A stretch of DNA of 64,000 nt from Aeromonas bivalvium. GTDB lineage: Bacteria; Pseudomonadota; Gammaproteobacteria; Enterobacterales; Aeromonadaceae. Shown piece by piece: positions 34,217-42,949 of this stretch. A program made the translations under genes and the position numbers. The notes under the pieces are model-generated. The model saw only the letters and a list, made by a program, of their open reading frames with translations, was not told the DNA's origin and did no database searches. Numbering within the stretch: the first letter of the stretch is position 1; every line of letters begins with the position of its first letter. Location: assembly GCF_000819765.1 (NCBI RefSeq), contig NZ_CDBT01000008.1, forward strand, positions 143,955 through 207,954, written 5' to 3'.

Positions 34217-34978
34217 ATGATCCCGCTGGCGAGTCAGACCCTGGGCGTCAGGTGGTGTGGTCGTCTGCTGATGTGCACCCTGGCCCTGCTCCCCATGCTG
34301 GCCTGGGCTCAGGTCCAGATATCCGGCACCCGGGTCATCTACCCCGCCACGGCCCGTGAGGTGACGCTGGAGCTGACCAACAAGGGCATGGCGCCGGCGC
34401 TGGTGCAGGTCTGGATGGATGCCGGCGATCGCCGGATCCGGCCTGGGGCCGACAAGCTGCCCTTTCTCATCACCCCTCCCATCACCCGCATCGAGGCGCA
34501 GCGGGGCCAATCCCTTCGCGTCGCCTACGTGGGGCAGGGCCTGCCGAGGGACAAGGAGTCCGTGCTCTGGCTCAATGTGCTGGAGGTGCCCCCCAGTGCC
34601 AAGGCGGCCATGGCAGGTCAGAACCTGGTGCAGCTCGCCTTTCGCTCCCGGATCAAGCTGTTCTACCGTCCTCAGGGGTTGCCCGGTGATATCCAGCAGT
34701 CGGCCAATGGCTTGCGCTGGCAGCTGGTGCCCCGGGCCGAGGGTTATGTGCTGCGGGCCAGCAATCCGGGCCGTTTTCACGTCAGCATCAGCAATCTCCA
34801 GTTGCAGACAGCCCAGGCCAGGACGTTCAGCAACCGCAGCGGCGGCATGGTGGCGCCGGGGGGCAGCTTCGATTTTCCGCTGGAACAGTTGCGGGGTGCC
34901 GTGAAGGCCAAGGCGGTGACCTTCTACTGGCTCAATGACTACGGTGCCCGGGAGATGGGCCGGTTTTCGTTCAACTGA
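34217..34978 (+). CDS. periplasmic fimbrial chaperone (PapD-like), first copy
   Basis: A 253-residue chaperone that folds and caps pilin subunits by donor-strand complementation. A signal peptide ends near QAWA/QVQ (about residue 31). The Ig-like domain 1 has VIYPATAREVTLELTN, FLITPPITRIEAQRGQSLRV and the diagnostic LPRDKESVLWLNVLEVPP. The G1 donor strand NLVQLAFRSRIKLFYRP contains the conserved Arg/Lys pair. Domain 2 ends TFYWLNDYGA. It begins 10 bp after the pilin gene. It resembles the second chaperone at 37648 in layout but differs in sequence. Confidence 0.92.
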   Translation: MIPLASQTLGVRWCGRLLMCTLALLPMLAWAQVQISGTRVIYPATAREVTLELTNKGMAPALVQVWMDAGDRRIRPGADKLPFLITPPITRIEAQRGQSLRVAYVGQGLPRDKESVLWLNVLEVPPSAKAAMAGQNLVQLAFRSRIKLFYRPQGLPGDIQQSANGLRWQLVPRAEGYVLRASNPGRFHVSISNLQLQTAQARTFSNRSGGMVAPGGSFDFPLEQLRGAVKAKAVTFYWLNDYGAREMGRFSFN

Positions 34979-35068
34979 CGCGTAAGGGATCGGCGTTTTC
35001 AGTCCCGTATCCGGCCCTTGTTCGTCTCAGGAAGGAGGTGAGCCCTGACAGTCCGTGAGCTTGCTGCC

Positions 35069-37594
35069 ATGTGCTCCCCCACCTTTGCGCTTCCCGGCAT
35101 CCGCACGCTGTGGCGGGGCGCTCATCCCGGGTGGTTCCCGCTTCTGCTGCTCATCGGCCAGGGGGCCATGGCCGCCGAACCGGCTGCGGCGCCCGCCGCC
35201 GAGGTGGAGTTTGACAGCCAGCTGCTGGGCAGCCTCGGCATGGAGATAGACTTGACCCGTTTTTCCCGCCCCGACTTCGTGCCCCCCGGGCTCTATCAGC
35301 TCGACATCATCATCAATGGCAAGGAGAAGCTGAGCCAGCGCCTGGAGATACGGGCGGGGGAGACCCCAGATGCCCCCCGTTTCTGTTTCAAGGCCAGCCA
35401 GGTCGAGCAGTGGGGCCTGCTGGTCGAGCGCCTCCCCCGTCAGCGGACGGTGAAGAGACTGCTCAAGAGCGACTGCATCGAGGTGGCAGCCCTGGTGCCC
35501 GAGGCCAGCTTCACCATGGATTTGCCCAGCCTGACCGGATCACTCAGCCTGCCCCAGGCCTATGTCGGACGGGTACGCCGCAACCATGTGGGGCCGGATC
35601 AGTGGGTCGAGGGGATCAACGCCGCCTTCGTCGGGTATAACGCCAACCTCTATTACAGCGACCAGCGTGGTACCTCCGAGCACCTCAGCGGCAACGTCAA
35701 CCTCAATGGCGGGCTCAATCTGGGGGGCTGGCGCTTGCGCCACAACGGATCCTTCGAGGGTCATGGGGACTATCGAGCGCTCAACAGCTATGTCCAGCGG
35801 GATGTCACGGCAATGCGGGCCCAGCTCACCCTGGGGGAGTATTTCACCCCGGGAGACAGCTTTGACAGCGTCCCCTTCACCGGCATCCAGCTCGCCAGCG
35901 ATGATGCCATGCTGCCGGATTTCGAACGGGGCTTCGCCCCCGTGGTGCGCGGCAGCGCCGACACCAATGCCAGGGTCACCATACGCCAGGGGGATGCCCT
36001 CATCTATGAGACCCAGGTCGCCCCGGGGGCCTTCGCCATCGATGACCTCTATGCCACCAGCTTCGCCGGGGATCTCGATGTCACCATCACGGAGGCGGAT
36101 GGCCGCAGCCGCAGCTTCACCCTGCCATTCTCCTCCGTGGTGCAGATGCTGCGCGCAGATGCGTCCCGCTTCAGCCTGACCCTGGGCCGCCATCGCGGCG
36201 ACAACGGGGATCAGGGCCCCAACTTCCTGCAGAGCACCTACCGGCGCGGCCTCTCCAACACCCTGACCCTCTACGGCGGACTCATCGGGGCCCAGGATTA
36301 TGGCGCCCTGCTCGGCGGCCTGGCGGTCGGCTCCGACTATGGCGCCCTGGCCCTCGACGTCACCGGCTCCTGGGCGCGGGACCTGCCCGCCGAGTCTGGC
36401 CTTGCCGAGGCGCAGTCGGGTCAGAGCTACCGCCTGGCCTACAGCAAGCAGATGGATTACACCCGCACCTACGTCACCCTGGCCGCCTACCGTTTCTCGA
36501 GCGAGGGGTATCTGGATCTGAACGACATGGCGGTGCTGCAGGGGGATAACCCCAGCCTGGTGCAGCGGGAGCGCAACCGCTTCCAGCTCAATATCAGCCA
36601 ACCCGTGGGGGAACTGGGGGATCTCTATCTGAGCGGCATCACCCGCAACTACTGGGGAGGAGAGGGGAACAGCAGCAGCTTCCAGCTTGGCTACAACAAG
36701 GGGTTCGCCTGGGGCAGCCTCACCTTCTCCGCCAGTCACTCCCTCGACGATGACGGCGGGAACCAGTATGTGCTGAGCCTCAGCATCCCCATAGGGGAGA
36801 GCCTGGGCAGCCCTCGCCTCGGCAGCACCTTTTCCTACCAGGAGGGGCAGGGCCATCTGATCCGGGCGGATCTCAATGGCGGAGCCCGCGATGGCCGCCT
36901 CTATTACGGCCTCTATGCCAGCCATGGCGGCAGCCATTATGGCTATGGCGGCAACCTGCAGTATCAGGGGGCCAAGACCCAGCTCGGCGTCAGCACCAGC
37001 CAGGGGGAGGATTACGCCCAGTACGTGGCCTCGGCCAAGGGGACTCTGCTGATCCACGAGGAGGGCTGGGCCCTCGGCCAGAGCCAGGGGGAAACAATGG
37101 CGCTGGTGGAGGCCAGGGGTGCCCAGGGGGCCAGGATAAGCCAGGGGATCGGCAGCGAGGTGGATGGAGATGGCTACGCCGTCGTGGCCGGACTCAATCC
37201 CTATCGCAACAACATCATCAGCCTGGATCCGAGCGGCCTGCCGGTGGACGTGGAGATAGACGGCAGCGCTCAGCTGGTGGCGCCCAGGCGCGGTGCCATC
37301 GTCAAGCTCGATTACGAGACCCGGATTGGCCAGCCCCTGCTGCTGCAGGCCAGCCTGGCGAGCCAGGAGCCGCTGCCCTTTGGCGCCGATGTGGTGGATG
37401 CCAGCGGCCGCTCCGTGGCCGTGGTGGGCCAGGGCGGCCTCATCTTCGTGCGGGGTGAATCGGGGCCGCTCCATGTGGAGTGGGGCAAGGGCAGCCATCA
37501 ACGCTGCCGCCTGGACTATCGGCAACCCGAGGTGGATCCCGCCATTCCCTATCAGCAGGTGGCGGCTCGCTGCCTGCGGGAGGAGGCGCAGTGA
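35069..37594 (+). CDS. fimbrial outer-membrane usher
   Basis: An 841-residue usher that forms the outer-membrane pore through which pilin-chaperone complexes are assembled. A signal peptide leads to the N-terminal domain (EVEFDSQLL...), then a 24-strand barrel with the plug domain and two C-terminal domains ending in a Cys pair (CRLDY...ARCLREE). PGLYQLDIIINGKEKLSQ, PGAFAIDDLYATSFAGDLDV and GLNPYRNNIISLDPSGLPVDVE (starting about residue 708) are usher signatures. The first canonical start is ATG 35069, but a perfect SD (AAGGAGGTG, 35032-35040) is better placed for an in-frame CTG at 35045. Confidence 0.93.
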   Translation: MCSPTFALPGIRTLWRGAHPGWFPLLLLIGQGAMAAEPAAAPAAEVEFDSQLLGSLGMEIDLTRFSRPDFVPPGLYQLDIIINGKEKLSQRLEIRAGETPDAPRFCFKASQVEQWGLLVERLPRQRTVKRLLKSDCIEVAALVPEASFTMDLPSLTGSLSLPQAYVGRVRRNHVGPDQWVEGINAAFVGYNANLYYSDQRGTSEHLSGNVNLNGGLNLGGWRLRHNGSFEGHGDYRALNSYVQRDVTAMRAQLTLGEYFTPGDSFDSVPFTGIQLASDDAMLPDFERGFAPVVRGSADTNARVTIRQGDALIYETQVAPGAFAIDDLYATSFAGDLDVTITEADGRSRSFTLPFSSVVQMLRADASRFSLTLGRHRGDNGDQGPNFLQSTYRRGLSNTLTLYGGLIGAQDYGALLGGLAVGSDYGALALDVTGSWARDLPAESGLAEAQSGQSYRLAYSKQMDYTRTYVTLAAYRFSSEGYLDLNDMAVLQGDNPSLVQRERNRFQLNISQPVGELGDLYLSGITRNYWGGEGNSSSFQLGYNKGFAWGSLTFSASHSLDDDGGNQYVLSLSIPIGESLGSPRLGSTFSYQEGQGHLIRADLNGGARDGRLYYGLYASHGGSHYGYGGNLQYQGAKTQLGVSTSQGEDYAQYVASAKGTLLIHEEGWALGQSQGETMALVEARGAQGARISQGIGSEVDGDGYAVVAGLNPYRNNIISLDPSGLPVDVEIDGSAQLVAPRRGAIVKLDYETRIGQPLLLQASLASQEPLPFGADVVDASGRSVAVVGQGGLIFVRGESGPLHVEWGKGSHQRCRLDYRQPEVDPAIPYQQVAARCLREEAQ

Positions 37595-37647
37595 TGGGGG
37601 AGAGCAGTGCGTCCTGCCGCGCGGGTCAGGCTGGCCGGGGAGGGAGA

Positions 37648-38361
37648 ATGACAAATAGGATTCGATATGGGCTGCTGTGCGGGATCCTGCTGGTTCAGGG
37701 CGAGGTGCAGGGGGCCATCAACCTGCTGGCGACCCGCCTCATCTACCCGGCAGATGCGACCGAGACCAGCCTCATGGTGCGCAACGACGATGGGGCTCCC
37801 AGTCTGTTGCAGGCCTGGGTCGATGAGGGAAATGCGAACCTGGGGCCAGACAGGAGCCAGGCCCCCTTCCTGGTGACGCCGCCCGTGATGCGACTGGGGG
37901 CGGGCAAGGGGCAGGCGCTGCGCATCTACAGGGTGGCGAATCGCGCCCTGGCCCGGGATCGGGAATCCCTGTTCTGGCTCAACGTGCTGGGATTGCCCCC
38001 CAGGGCGAAAGCGACGGGGGCCAGGGTGCAGATCGCCTATCGCACCCGCATCAAGCTGTTCTATCGTCCCGCCGGCCTGGCGGGATCCCCTCGTCAGGCG
38101 GTGGCTCGCCTGGTGTGGCGGCTGGAGCCTGGGCAGGGACTGAGGGTGCGCAATGACAGCCCTTTTCACATCAGCGTGAGCGAGGTGCTGCTGGAAGGAG
38201 GGCAGGGGCCGCAGGCCTGGCGCGAGGCGGCGTTGATCCCGCCCCTGGGGGAGCTGAGGCTGCCCATGGTGGGGCTCAAAGGGGTCAGTTATGGCCGGTT
38301 GCGCTGGATCGATGACGATGGCAATTACCATGAACAGGGTTTTGGGCTGGGAGGGGGATGA
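37648..38361 (+). CDS. periplasmic fimbrial chaperone (PapD-like), second copy
   Basis: A 237-residue chaperone with signal peptide (YGLLCGILLVQGEVQG). It has the same blocks as the first: LIYPADATETSLMVRN, FLVTPPVMRLGAGKGQALRI, LARDRESLFWLNVLGLPP and IAYRTRIKLFYRP. Two chaperones in one operon usually serve different subunits, for example shaft and tip. ATG 37648 gives a normal signal peptide with GGGAGG upstream. ATG 37594, overlapping the usher stop (TGATG) and preceded by AGGAGG, is a real alternative that would add 18 residues. Confidence 0.88.
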   Translation: MTNRIRYGLLCGILLVQGEVQGAINLLATRLIYPADATETSLMVRNDDGAPSLLQAWVDEGNANLGPDRSQAPFLVTPPVMRLGAGKGQALRIYRVANRALARDRESLFWLNVLGLPPRAKATGARVQIAYRTRIKLFYRPAGLAGSPRQAVARLVWRLEPGQGLRVRNDSPFHISVSEVLLEGGQGPQAWREAALIPPLGELRLPMVGLKGVSYGRLRWIDDDGNYHEQGFGLGGG

Positions 38362-39392
38362 TGGGGGAAGATCGCAAGGGGTCGGGCATGAGGGGGCTTG
38401 GCGCTGTACTCATCCTGCTGGTGACGCTCTGCTACCTGCCGGGGGCCCATGCCGTCAACGGCCAGTGCACCAGTGCCTTCATGGCGACCGTGCCCCTGAC
38501 CAGCCCGTCGGCGCTCTACCAGCCAGGGGAGGAGACCGGCGGCATGTTTGCCACCACCAGCTCGGCCAATTGCAACTGCACCGGCATCAATCTGGGCCTG
38601 CTGCAGACCACCCATTATCAGGGAACCACCACGCTGCCCACCCTGGCCGATCCGATGGGCACCCTGATCAAGCTCAATGACTACTTCGGGCTCAGGGTGG
38701 CATTCAATGTGGGGGGGAGCGATCGTACCGTGCCCTTCAATGCGACCACGTCAGGCGTGCTGCTGCTCTGTGTCGGCAATCTGCTCGACCTGGCGCTCGG
38801 CGGCATTCATGTCAATGGCGGCAGCTACACCCTCAAGCTGCTCAAGGGGATCACGGGCACCCAGACCTTCAGCGGCACGGTCGCCAGCCTGTTCGTGCGC
38901 CGGGTCAATGCACCGGATACCGGAGTCGGCAACGAGTTCAGCCGGCTGGCCATGAACATCAGCGTCACCTCGACCCCGAGTTGCCAGTTCCCGGCGGGCA
39001 GCAGCATTCCTCTGGATCTCGGTGCCGTGGCCCAGAGCGCCTTCGTCGAGGGAGGCGTGCCCCAGGGCTATGCTCCGCGCAGCGTCAACGTGAGCGTGAC
39101 CTGCAGTCAGGTGCCGAGCGACTATGTCACTCCCCTCGATTACCGTTTCGGCGGCGCCCTCGCCAGCCAGGGCAACTTCATCACCACCTCTCTGGCGGGG
39201 GTGGGCATAGGACTGCTCGAGCAGGATGGGGACACACCTATTCCATTGGATACCGGCATCGCGGTACCCTATTCGCACATTACCCACAAGACAGATTACA
39301 GGGTGAGGGTGTACCCGACCAGGCTGCCGGGCCAGCCGGTGCGAACCGGATCCTATACCGCCACCATCATGGTGACGGTGACAGTGCCCTGA
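38358..39392 (+). CDS. fimbrial tip adhesin
   Basis: A 344-residue two-domain fimbrial protein, twice the pilin length, as expected of a tip adhesin. A signal peptide ends at residue ~34 (GAHA-VNGQC). The N-terminal domain (about 35-200) has Cys residues in NGQCTSAF, NCNCTG and LLLCVGN and is not recognisable; it is the presumed receptor-binding part. The C-terminal pilin-like domain (about 205-344) has PSCQF, VTCSQV and a final TATIMVTVTVP strand. The start overlaps the chaperone stop (ATGA). The ligand is unknown. Confidence 0.85.
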   Translation: MMGEDRKGSGMRGLGAVLILLVTLCYLPGAHAVNGQCTSAFMATVPLTSPSALYQPGEETGGMFATTSSANCNCTGINLGLLQTTHYQGTTTLPTLADPMGTLIKLNDYFGLRVAFNVGGSDRTVPFNATTSGVLLLCVGNLLDLALGGIHVNGGSYTLKLLKGITGTQTFSGTVASLFVRRVNAPDTGVGNEFSRLAMNISVTSTPSCQFPAGSSIPLDLGAVAQSAFVEGGVPQGYAPRSVNVSVTCSQVPSDYVTPLDYRFGGALASQGNFITTSLAGVGIGLLEQDGDTPIPLDTGIAVPYSHITHKTDYRVRVYPTRLPGQPVRTGSYTATIMVTVTVP

Positions 39393-39426
39393 GCGCCCTC
39401 CTCCCCGACAACCGAACCGAGGCTTA

Positions 39427-40200
39427 ATGATGAACAGTAACCGCGCCTTGCGCGTCGAGCCCCAGCGCCACCCCCTGGGTCGTGGCTGGTTGTGGATCCG
39501 CAGCGGATTCGACATCTTCAACAAGGGCATGGGGCCGAGTGTCGCCATGTTGCTGCTCTGGCTCGGCATCGGCCTGCTGATTGAGCAGTTGCCGGCCGGT
39601 GGTTTCATCTCCCAGCTGCTCTACATGGTGTGGATGGCGGGCTGGATGGTGGTGGCCAAGGGCGGTGACGAGCAGGGGCGGCTGACCTTTTCCGATCTCT
39701 TCGCCGGTTTTCGTCACCGTTTGACGCCACTGGTGATGGGTGGCCTGCTCACCCTGGGACTCTTCACCCTGGTGGTCATGCTCTGTCTGGGGCTGCTCTC
39801 CCTGTGGGGGCTGGAGGATATATTCAGCCAGGATCCGGAGCAGCTCACCCTGACGGTGGAGCAGGCCAGGGGCGTGCTGCTCTGCCTGCTGGTGGGGATG
39901 GCCCTGCTGGTACCCGTGCTGATGGCGGTGACCTTCGCCCCGGCGCTGATCTATTTTCACGATGTGAGCGTCTGGCAGGCCGTCAGGCTGAGTTTTCAGG
40001 GGTGCCTGCGCAACATGTGGCCCTTCCTCTGGTGGGGCCTGCTGGGGTGCGCCATGTTGCTGCTTGGCACCCTGTTGATGCTGATCGGCCTGCTGGTGGT
40101 GTTGCCCGCCCTCAACTACTCCATCTACATGGCCTATCAGGATATTTTCCTCGCACCCGGGGAGGAGGAGCCACTCCCCATGACGGGCTTCGAAGCCTGA
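39427..40200 (+). CDS. BPSS1780-like integral membrane protein
   Basis: A 257-residue membrane protein with about six helices, of the uncharacterised family typified by BPSS1780. Motifs seen are GWLWIRSGFDIFNKGMGPSV near the N-terminus, GGDEQGRLTFSDLFAGFRHRL between helices 2 and 3, and a late cluster LVVLPALNYSIYMAYQDIF before a short acidic C-terminus. It begins 34 bp after the fimbrial adhesin but has its own RBS-like GAGG and a strong terminator, so it may be only a neighbour. Function unknown. Confidence 0.7.
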   Translation: MMNSNRALRVEPQRHPLGRGWLWIRSGFDIFNKGMGPSVAMLLLWLGIGLLIEQLPAGGFISQLLYMVWMAGWMVVAKGGDEQGRLTFSDLFAGFRHRLTPLVMGGLLTLGLFTLVVMLCLGLLSLWGLEDIFSQDPEQLTLTVEQARGVLLCLLVGMALLVPVLMAVTFAPALIYFHDVSVWQAVRLSFQGCLRNMWPFLWWGLLGCAMLLLGTLLMLIGLLVVLPALNYSIYMAYQDIFLAPGEEEPLPMTGFEA

Positions 40201-40213
40201 TACCGCGATAGAC

Positions 40214-40237
40214 AAGGGGCCGTTCGGCCCCTTTTTT
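40214..40237 (+). terminator. terminator after the membrane-protein gene
   Basis: AAGGGGCCG/CGGCCCCTT stem followed by T6, placed between convergent genes. Confidence 0.88.
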
Positions 40238-41132
40238 ATTGCCAGAGCGGATCCTCGGCCATGCGGGCCACCAGAAAGTCGAGGAAGCTGCGCAGCAGGG
40301 GAGACATCTGCTTGCGGGTGCCATAGACACCGTAGACCCCGAGCCGCTTGGGCTGCCACTCAGGCAACAGGGCCACCAGCTCCCCGCGTGCCAGGTGCTG
40401 CACCACCGAGTAACGGGGTTGCAGGCTGATGCCGGCGCCCGCCAGGGTGGCACTCAGCAGCAGGTTGGAGATGTTGGCGCTGAGGTTGCCGCTGACCGGC
40501 ACCGACTGGGGGCCGCCTGGCCCCTGAAACTCCCACAGGCTCTTGCCGAAATAGGTGTAGGTGAGGCAGTTGTGCAGGGCGAGATCCTGAACGCGCTGCG
40601 GGGTCGGGTGTCTGGCCAGATAGGCCGGGCTGGCGCAGACCACGGAGTGGCAGGTGCCGAGGCGGCGGGCCACCAGGTTGGGGTCCAGATCGTTGGTGAT
40701 GCGCAGGGCCAGATCGATGCGCTCCTCCACCAGGTTGACGGTTCTGTCCAGCAGCAGTATGTCGATGGCGGTGTCGGGGTAGAGTGCCAGATACTCGTTG
40801 GCCGCCCCCACCAGCAGGGCATCCGAGAGGGAGTAGCTGCTGGTGATGCGCAGCTGGCCCTTGGGCGTCTCGTCGCCCCGGATGGCGATCTGCTCCATTT
40901 CCTCCCCCAGTGCCAGCATGGCCCTGGCCCGGTTCAGCGCCTCTTCCCCCGGCCCGGTCAGGCTGAGGCGACGGGTAGTCCTGTGGAGCAGGCGGGCCCC
41001 CATCCAGCGCTCCAGCTCGGCCAGGTAACGGGAGACCATGGCCCGGGACATCTCCAGCCTCTCTCCGGCACCGCTCAGGCTGCCCTGTTCTACGACGCTG
41101 ACGAAGACCCGCAACGCGGTGAGTCGATCCAT
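40236..41132 (-). CDS. LysR-family transcriptional regulator
   Basis: A 298-residue LysR regulator. The winged helix shows MDRLTALRVFVSVVEQGSLSGAGERLEMSRAMVSRYLAELE (spanning residues 1-41), with Arg-Ala-Met in place of the usual Gln-Pro-Ala of the recognition helix, as in the DsdC/YafC-type subgroup. The effector domain spans about 90-290. It is divergent from the MBL-fold gene at 41259 across a 126-bp A+T-rich region and probably controls it. The effector is unknown. Confidence 0.88.
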   Translation of the reverse strand: MDRLTALRVFVSVVEQGSLSGAGERLEMSRAMVSRYLAELERWMGARLLHRTTRRLSLTGPGEEALNRARAMLALGEEMEQIAIRGDETPKGQLRITSSYSLSDALLVGAANEYLALYPDTAIDILLLDRTVNLVEERIDLALRITNDLDPNLVARRLGTCHSVVCASPAYLARHPTPQRVQDLALHNCLTYTYFGKSLWEFQGPGGPQSVPVSGNLSANISNLLLSATLAGAGISLQPRYSVVQHLARGELVALLPEWQPKRLGVYGVYGTRKQMSPLLRSFLDFLVARMAEDPLWQ

Positions 41133-41258
41133 CTTCAGACCTCTATATGTTCGATGTGTGCAACAGTGGTGCGCTTTTCATGCGGTATTTGTAACTTAAG
41201 TGATCCAATACACTGTGTCCATCTGATGAACCCCCGCTAACCTGTTGAGGAATATCGA

Positions 41259-42119
41259 ATGAACCGCACCCTGATCCGCAATCTGACCCTGGCGACCACC
41301 CTGCTGAGCGGCGCCGCCATGGCGGCGCCACTCAGCGTCACCGTCTACAACCCCGGTGAACATGCCATCTTCCCCGTCTCCTCCTCCCTGGTGGCCGGTG
41401 ACAAGGAAGCCATCCTGATCGATGCCCAGTTTGACGTGAAGAGCGGCCAGGCGCTGGTGGAGATGATCAAGCAGAGCGGCAAGCAGCTGACCACGGTCTA
41501 CATCAGTGGTGGCGACCCCGACTTCTATTTCGGTCTGGAGCCCATCATGGCGGCCTTCCCGAACGTCAAGGTGCTGGCCGATCAGCACGTGGTCGACCAT
41601 ATCAACAAGACCAAGGATGCCAAGCTGGCGTACTGGGGTCCGATCCTGGGTGAAAATGCGCCCAAGAGCCTGACCCTTCCCCAGGTGATGACGGCGAGCC
41701 ATCTGACCCTGGAAGGGGAGACGATCGAGGTCAAGGAGATGAATACTCCGACTGCCTACCTGTGGGCGCCGTCCATCAAGACCGCGTTCGGTGGCGTGCC
41801 TGTCTACAGCGGCGTACACGTATGGATGGCCGACAGCCAGACCAGGGAAGCCCGCGCCCACTGGGTCAAGACCCTCAACGAACTGCTGGCCCTGAAACCC
41901 GAGCGCGTCGTGCCCGGCCACTTCCTGGGGGACGAGCCCAAGGGCGTGGATGCCGTCACCTTTACCCGTGACTATGTGCAGCGTTTCGAGCAGGAGCTGG
42001 CCAGTAGCAAGGGTTCAGCTGCGCTGATCGAAGGGTTGAAGCAGGCTTACCCCTCCCTGCCGGTCGATGATGGCCTGGCCATCGGCGCCAAGGTCAATAC
42101 CGGCGAAATGAGCTGGTAA
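41259..42119 (+). CDS. exported MBL-fold protein with a degenerate metal site
   Basis: A 286-residue metallo-beta-lactamase-fold protein with a signal peptide (residues 1-22). The usual HxHxDH motif is replaced by ISGGDPDFYFG: Gly84, Asp86, Asp88 and Phe89 stand where His, His, Asp and His are expected. A later His is kept in VVPGHFLGDEP. Related secreted MBL proteins typically read SHADPDHYFG or SHGDPDYYFG, so at least one zinc site is probably lost and the enzyme may use one metal or none. It is likely controlled by the divergent LysR gene. Confidence 0.78.
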   Translation: MNRTLIRNLTLATTLLSGAAMAAPLSVTVYNPGEHAIFPVSSSLVAGDKEAILIDAQFDVKSGQALVEMIKQSGKQLTTVYISGGDPDFYFGLEPIMAAFPNVKVLADQHVVDHINKTKDAKLAYWGPILGENAPKSLTLPQVMTASHLTLEGETIEVKEMNTPTAYLWAPSIKTAFGGVPVYSGVHVWMADSQTREARAHWVKTLNELLALKPERVVPGHFLGDEPKGVDAVTFTRDYVQRFEQELASSKGSAALIEGLKQAYPSLPVDDGLAIGAKVNTGEMSW

Positions 42120-42147
42120 GACCAACGCCTGCTTCCCTGTGTTTTTT

Positions 42148-42171
42148 ACCGGGCCCGGGCCCGGTTTTTTT
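42148..42171 (+). terminator. terminator after the MBL-fold gene
   Basis: A perfect ACCGGGCCCGGGCCCGGT palindrome followed by T7. Confidence 0.88.
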
Positions 42172-42196
42172 GTCATTGAACAAAGAGACGAACAAC

Positions 42197-42829
42197 ATGT
42201 CGATACCTCACAAGACACTGCATTATGTGTACGACCCCCTCTGTGGCTGGTGCTATGGCGCGGCGCCCCTGCTGGCCGCTGCGGCCACCCTGGCGACGGT
42301 GAGCATCCGGCTCCATCCGGGCGGACTCTGGCTTGGGGAGCGGCGACAACGGATGGGACCGGCGCTGCGGGACTACGTCAAACCCCACGACGCACGGATC
42401 CAGGCGATGACGGGCCAACCCTTCGGTGAGGCCTACTTCAACCGCTTGCTGCTCAACGAGGCGCTCATGCTCGATTCGGCGCCCCCCATTCGTGCCATCC
42501 TTGCGGCCGGCTTCCTGGGGGCGGACGAGCTGGCCCTGCTGCAACGGATCCAGAGCGCCCACTATCGGGACGGTGTCTGGGTCGGGGATCTCGCCACGCT
42601 GACCCGGTTGGCGACCGAGCTGGGGCTGGAGGAGGGGGCCTTTCGCCACGCCTATGAACAGCAGGCGCTGGAGCCCGCCCTGAGGGAGAGCCAGACCTGG
42701 TTGCGCCGCCTCGGAGGTCAGGGTTATCCGACCCTGGGGCTTGCGTGGGGGGACGAGTTGCAGCCCATAGCGGTCGGTGCCTATCTGGGGGATCCCGCCG
42801 CCTTCCTGGCCCGTCTGCAGCAGGACTGA
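42197..42829 (+). CDS. DsbA-family oxidoreductase (FrnE-like)
   Basis: A 210-residue cytoplasmic thioredoxin-fold protein. The active site is YDPLCGWCYGAAP with Cys-x2-Cys near residue 16, followed by the all-helical insertion and a late cis-Pro region GGQGYPTLGLAW. No signal peptide is present. FrnE/DsbA-type proteins of this group act in thiol redox chemistry or as 2-hydroxychromene-isomerase relatives. The start at 42197 is preferred over an upstream in-frame ATG because the family begins here. It precedes oxyR by 120 bp on the same strand, a context consistent with redox stress. Confidence 0.85.
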   Translation: MSIPHKTLHYVYDPLCGWCYGAAPLLAAAATLATVSIRLHPGGLWLGERRQRMGPALRDYVKPHDARIQAMTGQPFGEAYFNRLLLNEALMLDSAPPIRAILAAGFLGADELALLQRIQSAHYRDGVWVGDLATLTRLATELGLEEGAFRHAYEQQALEPALRESQTWLRRLGGQGYPTLGLAWGDELQPIAVGAYLGDPAAFLARLQQD

Positions 42830-42949
42830 TGGCCTGCGGGGGCGCCCAAGGGAGGCGATGGCAGGCGGGCTCTGGCGTCGATCGCCTTGTTCCTCAGGCA
42901 CTTATTGGGCATGCTAGGGGCCGATTTTATCGGCAAGCAGTGGGGATAT

